64,000 bases of DNA from NCBI GenBank assembly GCA_963921425.1, contig OY992834.1:16804164-16868163 (forward strand), in the 5' to 3' direction. Positions 1 through 10,568 of the stretch are shown here, piece after piece (positions within the stretch are counted from its first letter, which is position 1; each line of letters opens with the position of its first letter). A program made the position numbers and the translations under genes. Below the pieces are notes generated by a model that was not told where the DNA came from, ran no database searches, and worked only from the letters and a program-made list of their open reading frames with translations. Origin of the DNA: Dryas octopetala (lineage: Eukaryota; Streptophyta; Magnoliopsida; Rosales; Rosaceae).

Positions 1-445
1 TTTTTTTTTCTGTGTTTTTTGTGTTTATAGTTTTAAACTTTTTTAATATATTTTTAGTTTTAATCTTGTTTATTTTTAATTATTTTAATATATTATGGTG
101 AATTGTCCATTTTGTCCCTTGAAAATAGGTCATGTGCATGGCACATGTCTATTTTTAACGGAATTCTTGACGGAAGTGACGGATTGTCCCACATTAATAC
201 AAATCCTAAATATGTGTCCTAAACTAGCACAAACCTAAACTGGTGTCCTAAACTAAGATTGACCCCAAACTAGGTGTCCTGTTTGAAAATTTTTCCCATA
301 TATATAATGAGGTAAACGTATATGAAGCAAGAGTAGGGTCATGCATGCATGATGTTCTTTTCAATATGTGTGATAAGCTTAAATGCATGTCTTCCCCATT
401 CCAAAAATATTAAATGGACTTGTACTTAAACTTATCTATAGAATT
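1..445. other. AT-rich spacer, possible transposon edge
   Basis: No coding region is supported here. Around 175-285 a short phrase (cctaaact plus variants followed by gtgtcct) recurs several times, as seen near the ends of non-autonomous DNA transposons. The partner end would lie outside the window, so the element cannot be delimited. Confidence 0.4.
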
Positions 446-560
446 AAGTTTTTTTTTTTTGTTACATCGGAGGGAATTGAACCTTAGACATAGTCTAATC
501 TTAACCCTTACCTCACACACCCTCACCACTTGGGTTAACCCCAAAGGCTTTATGAAATTA
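446..560 (-). repeat. tRNA-derived SINE-like sequence
   Basis: Read on the minus strand, the segment begins with an A-box-like stretch (TAACCCAAGTGGTGAGGG, about 540-522). A B-box-like stretch (AGGTTCAATTCCCTCC) follows at about 486-470, and the copy ends in a run of A (459-450). That order is the signature of a Pol III-transcribed, tRNA-derived SINE or its 3' remnant. The cloverleaf is not intact, so it is not a functional tRNA. A similar copy is present at 46255-46345. Confidence 0.5.
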
Positions 561-2053
561 ATGATTTAATCAAGCATAATGAACAATAATAACTAAGCCA
601 ATAAGATGAACAATAATAACATTATTGAATGTGGCTGGTGGGGTTTTGTATGGTTAGTTGAATGTGTTAGGAAGTGACATGATATAAAAGTACCATTCAT
701 CCTATATGAAAATTGCATCAGAAAGTGAATATATATAAAACATATGAGTAACTTAACATAAATAAGCTGTAGACTGTAGTATAGTTGGTGGAGACATGAT
801 GGGCTTAGGGGAAAAAGGGGTCAAACTCTTTTTGCCTCTAAAATATTTAACTTTTTAACAAAACTAACTAATTTGAGGAAAAATGGAGAAATTTGGCAAT
901 ATTTATGAAATATCGGCTAAAAATTAAACATATGGCATTTACAAAAAAAAAACAAAAAACAAAAAACAAAAAGTTTTCAATTGATAAATTGCTTATACAA
1001 ATGAGAAAAACCATCGAAGAAACCTTGGGAGTATTCCAAAATATCCAAACCCTAAAAAACCAAAAATTTCCACAAAATTTAATAATATGGTTTAAGGATT
1101 ACCACATGGTTATGGCTAATGAAGAAGTGCCTAGAGAGTTGTTTAAGAGACTAACTCAATATTGTGAAAGCCCCATGGGCCTAGCTCACCCTTGAAACCT
1201 GCTTATAAGGGGAGGATTGCCCAAGACTTATACATTGTACAAATCAACTGTATCCTGGCGATGCGATGTGGGATATTTAATACTCACCAAAATAGAGCAA
1301 TGGTAAAACCATTACCATTATATTCAACTACTTAAACTAAAAACACTACAAATTAAGTTTATTTGTATCTAATACCTCTAATTCCCAAATATATAACAAA
1401 AATAGGACCTAAAATTTCCATACAAACAAAACCCACTTCTTTTTTCTTCAACTCCATTCACCCAAACATGTCCAAAACTCATCATATATTTTCAATCTCC
1501 CTAAAAAGTGCAGACCCAAAAGCTTCTGAAAAAAAGAAGACAAAAAACAACTTTAACAAATCTAAATGGGTTTAATGGGTTTTTTTGGTTGAGTCAGACT
1601 CGATCTATAGGACACGATTCGAAGTGATTATGGTTGAATTTTAGTGAATTGATGAAGAAGGAAATGTTGGAAGCTGGGTTTGAACTGTCGGATTATATTT
1701 CACTTAAAGAGCTTCATTTGATCTTACCCGCACAATCAATGTCACACCCTAAAACCGGAGTAATGTTTTTAGGCATTTTCCTGAATCGAGCGTGTGATAT
1801 TGAGCATGTGTTGCCATTGTGGCCATTAAAATAGATTTAGAAGGTATGGTTTCTTGTAATAAGATCAAAATAACTACAACATTTTGGAAATGTAAGTAAT
1901 TAATACACTGTAACTTTACAAGTCAATTTTCTAATGTCAAAGATCTAAAATACGATAACCTTCTCTCAGGACTAAGTAGTACGTAAGTGTCATATATTAA
2001 CAAAAAACTGACATAGTTTTCAAGTATAAAATTTCATTCCATGTATAAAAATA
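561..2053. other. Intergenic spacer without a recognisable gene
   Basis: AT-rich sequence with small open frames at 893-1195, 1363-1575 and 1634-1834. None shows a recognisable domain, splice context or codon pattern. The peptides are rich in lysine, isoleucine and asparagine, as expected from chance frames in AT-rich DNA. I see no RNA gene. Confidence 0.5.
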
Positions 2054-2220
2054 GAGAATTACTTATATAAAGCACAAATATATCCTTTTCTAATAGGAAT
2101 AGGAAATCCTAAACAAGGAAAGAAATAACTAATCCTTGTAAACTAATATTTAACTAATACTTGTTTAGGATCTCCTATTTCTATTAGAAAATGATTTGTG
2201 CTTTATATAAGTACTTCTCT
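2054..2220. repeat. 167-bp palindromic MITE-like hairpin
   Basis: The left arm (agagaattacttatataaag...) and right arm (...ctttatataagtacttctct) are inverted copies of about 65 bp each. The inner part of both reads ctaata/aataggaaatcctaaacaag with few mismatches. Only about 35 bp separate them. The form is that of a short MITE or solo foldback. If transcribed it would form a long near-perfect hairpin, a possible small-RNA precursor; that is inference. Confidence 0.7.
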
Positions 2221-2256
2221 AGTTCGTAATTTCATTCAAGCAATTTATAAAAAAAA

Positions 2257-3338
2257 GGCTTAATTACAAAATGCACCAACCAACTATATGAGGTATTTCA
2301 AATTGGTCCATTAATTATAAAACATTTCAAATACATCCACCAACTATCAAAAACCTACAAATTAGCACTTATGTTAAAATTTCCATCCAAAAAACTGTTA
2401 AGTGCCACGTGGACAATGCTGATGTGGCATTTATTGTTCACATGACATACTGGTAGGAGTATTATCGGGTAAAGGTGGACATTATCTTATTCAATAAAAA
2501 AATTAAGAAATGTGACTACATTGAGTTTTGAACTGCTGACCACCAAGTTGAAACTCAAGCACAACTCCACCTGAACTAACTTCACTTCTTGTTCATTTAG
2601 TGACATATAATATATTTATAAGGTTTTACTTACTTTATTCTAACAAATATAAGTAATTTTCTACCTGACTCTTGTCAATTTATAAATAATTGGCCAAATA
2701 TAAGTCTAGATAATTGGCTAAAAAAAAAAAGGATGATTGGCCAATGTATGTACTCCAGCAAGAATAATCTTGCTATAGATGATTGGCAAAAAAAAAAAAA
2801 GATATACTATAAATGAAAAAAAAAAAAATGAGGATGCAGAAACTGTGAGAGCATTGGGAGAAAATGGCGGCTGGGAAAGCATGAAACTAAAAAGCTAGTG
2901 ACCAAGGTTAGGTACAAAAATACTTATATTTGCTAGAGTAAAGTAGGTAAAACCTTAAAAATATATTATATGTCACTAAATGAATAAGAAGTGAAGTTAG
3001 TTTAGGTGGAGGAGTGCTTAAGTTTCAACTTGGTGGTTAGCAGTTCGAAACTTAATGTAGCCACATTCCTTAATTTTTTTTATTATATAAGATAATGTCC
3101 ACCTTTATTCGAAAATACTCCTACCAGTATGCTATGTCAACAACAAATGTCATGTCAACAACAAATGCCATGTCAGCATTGTCCATGTGGCACTTAACAG
3201 TTTTTTGGATGAAAATTTTAACAGAATTGCTAATTTGTAGGTTTTTGATAGTTGGTGGATGTATTTGAAATGATTTATAGTTAATGGACCAATTTGAAAT
3301 ACCTTCTATAGTTGATGGGTGCATTTTGTAATTGAGCC
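2257..3338. mobile_element. Non-autonomous MULE-like foldback element, 1082 bp
   Basis: The element starts GGCTTAATTACAAAATGCA and ends with the inverted counterpart (TGCATTTTGTAATTGAGCC). The inverted arms run about 400 bp each (2257-2660 and 2916-3338) with scattered mismatches and small indels. Both ends are flanked by the same 9-bp string, taaaaaaaa (2248-2256 and 3339-3347). Long terminal inverted repeats and a 9-bp duplication fit Mutator-like elements. The flanks are A-rich, which weakens the duplication as proof. The 250-bp centre has no transposase frame. Confidence 0.8.
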
Positions 3339-3469
3339 TAAAAAAAAAAACAATAAAATCTGAGAAGTATTCTCTATCTCCGGTGGACTCCGAGGTTTGC
3401 TAGTGGATTCTAACTGTTATATTACAGGTTTAGATGCTTGTCTAATCCCTCCCTAATTTCTAGTTATTC

Positions 3470-3780
3470 ATGCTGTGTTAGGTGGTATCAGCGCCAAGTT
3501 TGCCTCCTTTGATGGCAGACAACAATCAGACCATCAACACAATTGGCGACACTGGACGCGCGATTGCTACCATCAACTTGTCTAACGACAATTGATATTG
3601 GGATTGGGAAAACAACGACGAGATGGAAGATGTGCTGAGGGGGTTGCCCGAAGACACGACCGTCAAGTCGAAGATGAAGAACAATTAGAGGCATTAGTTC
3701 TTAGGGAACTTTTTGCCAAGCTACATGGGACAAACTCACTTCAAGAGACTCGCGAAATTAGGTCGCTAATTTTATGACCT
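3470..3780 (+). mobile_element. Possible LTR-retrotransposon remnant (PBS and start of gag)
   Basis: The string ggtggtatcagcgcca at 3481-3496 resembles the initiator-Met-tRNA primer-binding site and leader of plant Copia elements (TGGTATCAGAGC). It is followed at 3512 by an ATG and a short polar peptide that soon hits a stop. No second LTR, protease or polymerase is visible. I treat it as a small decayed remnant. Confidence 0.35.
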
Positions 3781-4002
3781 TAATTAATTTCAAATAGCAA
3801 AGTAGAGCCAATTGCCGAGTCTCTTAGAGATGCTCTAAGAAGGGTAGCTCTATCATTTTAAAAGCACAAAACATACTACTCAACACACATGAGACTATGT
3901 TATTGATCCAAGTGTAAAAAAAATCCAAATGGCATTGACCAAACCCAAAATAAAATTTCAATCATTGCATTTTTGTAATTAAGAAAATACTTTTTAATTT
4001 AA

Positions 4003-4300
4003 AGGCTTATTCGCACAAATTCTGCGTGAAAGTACTTTTCATTATCACTTTGTCCCTTTAAACTTTAATTTTCTCACTTTGCTCCCATAACTTTACAAAT
4101 CTCATATTCTGTCAAATATGTCAATGACTTTGTGAAAAAATCCCCTACGTGTCACTTACGTGGATGAGCGATACGTCAGCTTTTTTGACGAAGTCATTAA
4201 CGGACTTAACGAAATATGACTTACTGAAATGGTTTGTAAAGTTTGGAGGGCAAAATGAGAATGAAAGTTACTTTCAAGAGCTATTTGTGCGAATAAGCCT
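4003..4300. mobile_element. MITE with 17-bp terminal inverted repeats, about 300 bp
   Basis: The left end AGGCTTATTCGCACAAAT is mirrored by ATTTGTGCGAATAAGCCT at the right end. Similarity continues inward for tens of bases (reactions of aaagtac/gttactttcaa and actttacaaa blocks). There is no coding capacity. The target duplication is unclear because both flanks are A/T-rich (ttaatttaa and aagttaaat). It lies about 200 bp upstream of the inferred VAMP727 5' exon. Confidence 0.75.
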
Positions 4301-4379
4301 AAGTTAAATGTAATTTTGCCTAATTTAAATGTAATTTAGCATTTCTCTATCGGCCTACGCTCAAGTCCAGCCTGTGTAA

Positions 4380-5280
4380 GCCTGCATGGCCAAGCCCGTC
4401 TGAGCTGGTTTGGGCTTGAGTATTGTGACCCAAGCCCGGCCCGGAGTTGGAAATTGTAATTTTCTTTTTATTGGGAAAATGTAAATCTAAAAATGCCTGG
4501 ACCACGTCGCCTTCAGAACAGAACGTCAGAAGAACCCATACCAATACCAAGTTTCAGACTCTCGCATTCCAAGTCTTGCAGACGAAGCAAACCTTCGCTT
4601 CATCTACCACTCGCTCTCGCTCTCTGGGATTTCATTTGCTAAGACTCGAATTGCGTAAATCACTTTTTGATCTGACAAGTAAGTTCCTTCTTCCATACTT
4701 CTCTGTGTCTTTTAGATCAAGATTTATAGAAGCTCTCCATTTCTGTCTGTATTTAGGAGGAATCTATGTTTTTTTTTCTTTCTTCAATTTCTTTGATCTT
4801 TTCGGGGTTTCGATTTCCTCTGTTTGGTTCCCGAGAAAATTTGAAGGAAACAATGGAAGGAATGAAAAAAAAAATCTGAATTTTATGTTTAATGCTCTTT
4901 TCTTTTGGTCGGTTTTATGAACATCAAAAGGTCATTTTAGTTATGTATAACGTTCTTTTCTTTTGGTGGGTTTCAAGAACATCAAAAGCTCTTCTAAGTT
5001 AAGTAACACAGTTAGTTATTAGGCTCTATTAACTGCAACTTATACTTCGAGATTTGAATTTTATTCCGGGTTGGCTCCTTCTAATTGCAAATTATAATGT
5101 TCAAATTTAAGTAAACTTTGGGGCAATTCATATTTATAAGCTAACCTTAATCCTTGGTTTCGATTTAGTTTATTTGATAAGGTTTTTGATCTTATATAAT
5201 TTGTTTAGGTTACTGCTGCATTTAAGTTCTGGTGGCTTTTCTTTTGCGGGTCTTCACGAGTTTGAATCGATCATTTGAAG
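4380..5280 (+). promoter_or_regulatory. Promoter-proximal region and 5' leader of VAMP727-like gene
   Basis: TGGGCTT at 4411 and CAAGCCCGG at 4431 resemble site II/TGGGCY promoter elements of housekeeping plant genes. A GC-rich, CT-rich leader follows (about 4500-4678), ending at a good donor (gacaa then gtaagttcc). A T-rich stretch with acceptor-like sites runs to the ATG at 5281, so a 5'-UTR intron of about 0.5 kb is likely. The transcription start is not directly visible. Confidence 0.4.
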
Positions 5281-8200
5281 ATGAGTCACAAAGGATTAAT
5301 ATATAGCTTTGTTGCAAAAGGGAGTGTTGTTTTAGCAGAACACACATCGTTCTCTGGAAATTTTAGCACCATTGCTGTCCAATGCCTACAGAAGCTACCT
5401 TCCAGTAGCAGCAAGTACACGTACTCGTGTGATGGCCACACCTTTAACTTCCTCCTTGACAATGGATTTGGTAGGCATTCTTTTAAGTTCCAAGACTTGC
5501 AATTAAAATGGTTTTTAGAATCTAGTTGTAGAATTCATAGTTTAAAATGTTTACTGGGTTTGCAGTATTTCTTGTTGTTGCCGATGAATCGGTTGGGAGG
5601 AGTGTTCCGTTTGTGTTCCTTGAACGAGTGAATGAGGATTTTAAGCAGCGCTATGGTTCCAGTATTAAGAATGAAGGCCCGCATCCTCTTGCTGATGATG
5701 ATGAAGATGATGACTTATTTGAAGATCGATTTAGCATTGCATACAATCTTGACAGAGAATTTGGGTATGCATATGCTTTTTGGTGTTTGAATCCTAGTAT
5801 CTTCTATGCAATATAGTATTAGCAGTAAATATTGTGTTTTTCTTTGACAGGCCAAGGCTTAAGGAGCACATGCAATATTGCATGGAGCATCCAGAAGAAA
5901 TAAGTAAGCTTTCCAAATTGAAGGCCCAAATCACGGAGGTCAAAGGTGTAATGATGGACAATATTGAGAAGGTAAAGGATAATACTCTTGGCTCTGGCAC
6001 CTTTTGATGATGTGGGTAATTTATGCATATATGCAATAACACTTGGTTTCTTACTTGAGGTTATGGGATTTTTACAGTAATACTGGATCTCCATATGAAC
6101 CATACTGTGGTTTGCTTAGTTTTATTACTTCTTTTGATATTAATTTTTAGGGATGGTAATAGAGGGAGCCTGAACTTCTATAGACATTACTAGTATGTTT
6201 CTCCTTTGCTTCATCCTGGATTTAAAATGTATAGCTAAAAATTGGAAAAGTGAACCAAATTTAGAAATAAGCTGTCAGACTGTCAACTGAACAGCTTAAT
6301 GCAAACCATGTAAAGAGGCTTGTCTGCTGTATTTCATTATTTGCTTTTATTGGATATTTAGGTGTTTTAACTTTTCCTTGTCTGGGCTTCAAATGTAACT
6401 TAGCAAGTTGTGGTCACTTGTCATTAAGTTTATTTTCACATAATTGAAAACTTGTAGCATGTTGCTATGTGTTGTTTCTTCAAGCACGTGTTGTTGTGCA
6501 TGCACTGTGTGCCCCATAAGGGCTCCAACATCTCATGGAAAATTACTATAAATGGCACTAAGGCCCTGTTTTTTCGTGGGAATGGGTATGAGATTCCATT
6601 CCCCTGTTTTGTATGCACGCTGTTGGACTTTGTTATCTTTTAAAGGGGAATGTGATTCCCATGCATAGGAATTCTAAACCTATGAGTCCCCTTGGGTTTG
6701 CTATTCCCATCATATGAGAATGCATTCATCGGTAGTTTTATGATCAGATTACCCCCATTATAAATTGAAAATACCATTTATGTCATGGAAGCATGAATAA
6801 CTTAGTATATTCAAGAGATAAGGGTATTATTGGAAAAATAAAAATAAAATTATTTCTATTATTGCACAGACCAAACACTGGAATAAAAGTTATTCCTTGC
6901 ATGCCATTCCCGACATTTCCAAACACTGTAATGGGAATCATTCATTCTCATCCCCCTGAAATGGGCATAGGAATGGCATTCCCATATGGGGTCTAAAGGT
7001 TTTTTGTTTCCTTATTCTAATTAAATTTATTTCAGTTTTGCAACTCTATATATGTAATCTTTTAGTTACACTTTTTAGATTTATTTTGATTTTGTATTTT
7101 GTATATGCCATCCTACTTGTTTTGTTTATTGTATATGCCATTCTATCTTTAGATGCTAATCAGTAGCTCTTAGCGTTCTCTAATGTGGACTTTCACTTTC
7201 TCAATTGATTTGCTTGTTTGGTTTGTTATTTTTCTCCCTTCTCATATTTACATTTGGCCCTTTTTGGGGGATTGTCCCTTTTTTCTAGGTCATGGCTCGC
7301 ATTTTCTATTTGTAGTTTTACAATTTACCCCCCCTTTTTATCTGGATCCAGAATTGGTTGTTTGGTTATATTGTGCTATAGGTTGAATGTCCTTGAAGGG
7401 GTTAAAGTGTGTCCAAACCAACGATACATGTTCTCTTTCATATTGAGTGACATTTCATTTTTATCTTCTCCCTTAGGAATCCTAACCACCACTTAAATTT
7501 AGTGAACTCTTGCCTTTACTCTAATGCAAAGATGAACCAAAGCATCATCTAGCCTATAATATGGTGACTTATTGTTGTTGTAGTTAATTAATATTGTCCC
7601 CTCTTGTTTTCTAGTGTCATAAAATTGCTGGATTATTTTACTGTTAGTGAACTGATGGCTATTGTCTTTCAAAAGAAATGGCCTTGTTTAGCGTATGTTC
7701 CAATTGTCCTTTGTCATTGAATTAGACCTGATAAAAGTTCCCTAATACTCGTTGCAATTTAATAGATCTTTTTGCTGAGTATAAAGTGGTGACAATACTT
7801 TGCCATTAGAGTAGTATTATTAATAAACTATTGCTTGTCAGATTTGGAGTATCATTAGAGTAGTATAACATTTTCCTGCATTGCAATTTCACTAGTCAGA
7901 TTTGGAGTAGGCTGCTGTCTGTGTTTGGAGTGCTGTGGGTGTGTCCTAGAAATTGTTTTGGGTTGCTATCTGGAATCTTTTTGGGCATTAAGGCTAATAA
8001 GAAAATGATTACCCTATGGAGAAGTGCTGTTTTGGCCCTTTTGTGGTGTATTTGGTTGGAGCAGAATAAGCGCAGGAGGAGGTGGAGTTCATTTGGGACA
8101 GGATTAGATTCTTAGCCTTGATGTGGGCTTCCTATCCAAGCATTTTAGAGACATCCCTCTAAATGCCATTCTCCTGGATTGGGGTGGAATGATGTATTGA

Positions 8201-10568
8201 GTGCTATTTTGTTTGTATTTTAGTGTGTTATGTTTTCTGGGTTTCTTGTTGTAGTGGTTTCTTTTTTCCAGTTCTTGTGTCCTGTCTTTGTAGGTTGAGG
8301 GTAGTTTCTTTTGTGGACTACTGGCCCACTTCTGATTGTACTCTTTTCCATTTTTTAATATAAGGTTCTCCTTTCCTATAAAACTATTGCTTGTTAGTGG
8401 TTTTGGAATTGTGAGCTAGATAGGGATTATTGGTGGGCAGGTATTATGTGTGTAAAAAGGGATGGGTAGTAGTGAATAGCTTGCTTCTTTTATGTGCAGC
8501 TGCTTGTGATATGTGGTCTTTGACTTTCACCATCTAAGTTATGCGTGCGAGGGTGGGAGGGGGGGGGGGGGGGATAGTTGTTTAGATTGGACAGCAGTAT
8601 ATTTATTCTTTATGTCGTTTGAATTAAATGTAATAGTGGTTCCTTAGAATGTGTTGAGCTTCCACTTTATAAGCCTGAGAAGGTGCCCATGAGATAATTT
8701 TTCTCTCCTTTCAGTACATGCTTGCTTCCACTTCTTGACTCATGAATGTTCTTGATCTTGGACATTGGTTCTTGTTTCTTTTCCTTTTCGAAAATTTCTA
8801 TTTTGCTTCCCGTCGTATTCCGTTTCTCTTGAATCAGTTTGTTTATGAATCATATAATTTACAATGGACTTGAATATTGCACGTATTTGGGCTTGCCTTC
8901 TTTTCCTTGTGGATAAATTGCATTACTTTTTTGGTTATGTGGTGAATGGATTGATTTGCACCCCACTTTAATTGGTTGAATGAGGCTTGTTGGGGGAATG
9001 GGAGGAAAGAAAATCAAATTAGAATTACTGGAAGTTGCCACTCTCTCTGATTGTTTGTGTACCCTTGGTTGCAACAGGTTGGTTTTACTTTCTTAATTTC
9101 TTTGGGGAGAGGGAGGTATTGAGCCTTGGGATTTTAATATCAAATATTGAGATGTTAGTTGGTTGAATGAGGGATATTGGGAGTAAAAAAAAAATCAAAT
9201 TAGAATGACTGGAAGTTGCCACCCTCTCTGATTGTTTGTGTAGCCTTGGTTGCAACAGGTTGGTTTTATTTTCTTAATTTGTTCGAGGACAGGGAGGTAT
9301 TGAGACTTGGGGATTTAATAGTGAATATTGAGATGGTGCAGCTCATCCATGCCCTCTTAATTTTGGCACCAGACACTGGCAACTTTGGTAACTGGAGTGG
9401 AGTGCTATTTGACCGCTTTGCTACCTTCCTTTCTTAATTAATTGATGGGTTCCCCTTTCTCCCATTTCCGTTGAGAAAAAAAGAACATCTAAACACATTT
9501 GTAAATAACGTTTTGTGCATAAAATTAAGAAAGTCATTTTTCATCGAATGAGGATAGCAATATAAGATGGGGACATTGGTGAGGTAGGACTAGAATTTAG
9601 TATGCAAGTAAAATGTAGGAATGTTGAATTGGGTACTAAAGAAAAAGCATCAGCTTGGATGGTTTTGCCATGTGCATTGGATACTTGCAAACTTTTGCAA
9701 TATAGAGAAGAATGTGGGTGCAACAATGGCTATTCTTGTAGACAGTATGGTATAATCTGCTAGGATGTTCAGCTATGTGCATCAATGGCTAAAGAGTTAT
9801 AGACATAACGAGTGATATGGCCCTGGGGAGTCTGGATGCTAGAATGGGTGATTGGTTGTTCCCAAAAGTTTTAGACTATAAACAAAATTAGTCCTGAGGT
9901 GCTGGCTTGTATGGCTTCTGATTCTACAATCCATCTTCTTCCTGGATAAATAGTGCTCCTCTGTTTGAATAAGGGCTTTATGGGATGCAAGTGATGGGAT
10001 CTTATGTTAAATTCCTTGAAGCAAGGAAAATGAGTAATCAGAATCATTTCAGTTGTCTAGAATGTTGATACAAGAATGTCATGGACTAAATTGAATGGGA
10101 GGTTTGTTACTTCTGGTGCTTTTGTAGAAGGAAAATAAAAGTAGCTGTTTTCTAATATACCATTTGTGTTTCAGTTTAGTAAAGCAATCCAACCCATGAG
10201 AAACTACTTTAATTGTGTATTGTAAATTGATTCAATAAGCCTCTGCATCTCTTGGTTGCAGGTTTTGGATCGTGGGGAGAAAATTGAACTTCTGGTTGAC
10301 AAAACAGAAAATCTGCAGTTCCAGGTACATCCCATTGCCTATCTGGTTGTATAATCTGAAACTGATTTTGAACTTAAGGAGTTTGTAGTTGATGTGCTTC
10401 GGGGGATGTTTGTATTGAAAACAGGCTGACAGCTTCCAGAGGCAAGGAAGGCAGCTGCGACGTAAGATGTGGTTGCAGAGTCTCCAAATGAAGCTAATGA
10501 TAGGAGGAGGAATCGTAATCCTGATCGTCATACTATGGCTTATTGCCTGCGGAGGTTTCAAATGTTAA
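5281..10568 (+). CDS. VAMP727: VAMP727-like longin R-SNARE (five exons)
   Basis: R-SNARE of the VAMP72 family, tail-anchored on late endosome/vacuole-directed membranes. In Arabidopsis, VAMP727 pairs with SYP22, VTI11 and SYP51 in vacuolar traffic. I place exons at 5281-5470, 5566-5764, 5851-5971, 10262-10324 and 10425-10568. All have GT-AG borders and phases sum to 239 codons (238 residues). An N-terminal longin domain (about 1-125, [10 protein letters not shown] start) comes first. It contains an acidic insert (about 101-117, [12 protein letters not shown]) that distinguishes VAMP727 from its roughly 220-residue VAMP721-726 relatives. The SNARE motif (about 135-195) has its zero-layer arginine at R174 in VLDRGEK. 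A membrane anchor spans about 215-233, before a short CGGFKC tail. Intron 3 is 4.3 kb and holds transposon pieces. No defect is visible. Confidence 0.97.
6562..6993. mobile_element. Tourist-like (PIF/Harbinger-type) MITE in VAMP727 intron 3
   Basis: A 432-bp segment starts GGCCCTGTTT and ends in the imperfect inverse (...ATGGGGTC). It is flanked on both sides by TAA (6559-6561 and 6994-6996), the usual PIF/Harbinger target. Both ends are full of GGAATG/CATTCC motifs in inverted arrangement. No transposase frame is present. Terminal repeats are imperfect, so the family call is moderate. Confidence 0.6.
7870..8385 (+). mobile_element. LINE 3'-end fragment in VAMP727 intron 3
   Basis: The frame beginning near 7921 reads [19 protein letters not shown]. 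After a frameshift, a [15 protein letters not shown] stretch follows (about 8140-8185). These match the C-terminal tail of plant L1-type ORF2, after the reverse-transcriptase zinc-binding region. About 200 bp of non-coding tail follows, ending ttaatataaggttctccttt and cctataaaa, typical of LINE 3' ends. The copy is 5'-truncated, in the same orientation as the host gene, and dead. Confidence 0.7.
8972..9334 (+). repeat. Two-copy tandem duplication, about 187 bp period, in intron 3
   Basis: The block starting ttggttgaatgagg at 8972 recurs at 9159. The copies share ggaagttgccac, ctctctgattgtttgtgta, ggttgcaacaggttggtttta and gggaggtattgag. They differ by scattered substitutions and small indels. 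It is non-coding and most likely arose by local duplication within the intron. Confidence 0.75.

Noticed and set aside
893..1834. Three small open frames (100, 70 and 66 residues)
   Set aside because: They have AT-driven composition, no domain, no splice or promoter context, and no similarity I recognise.
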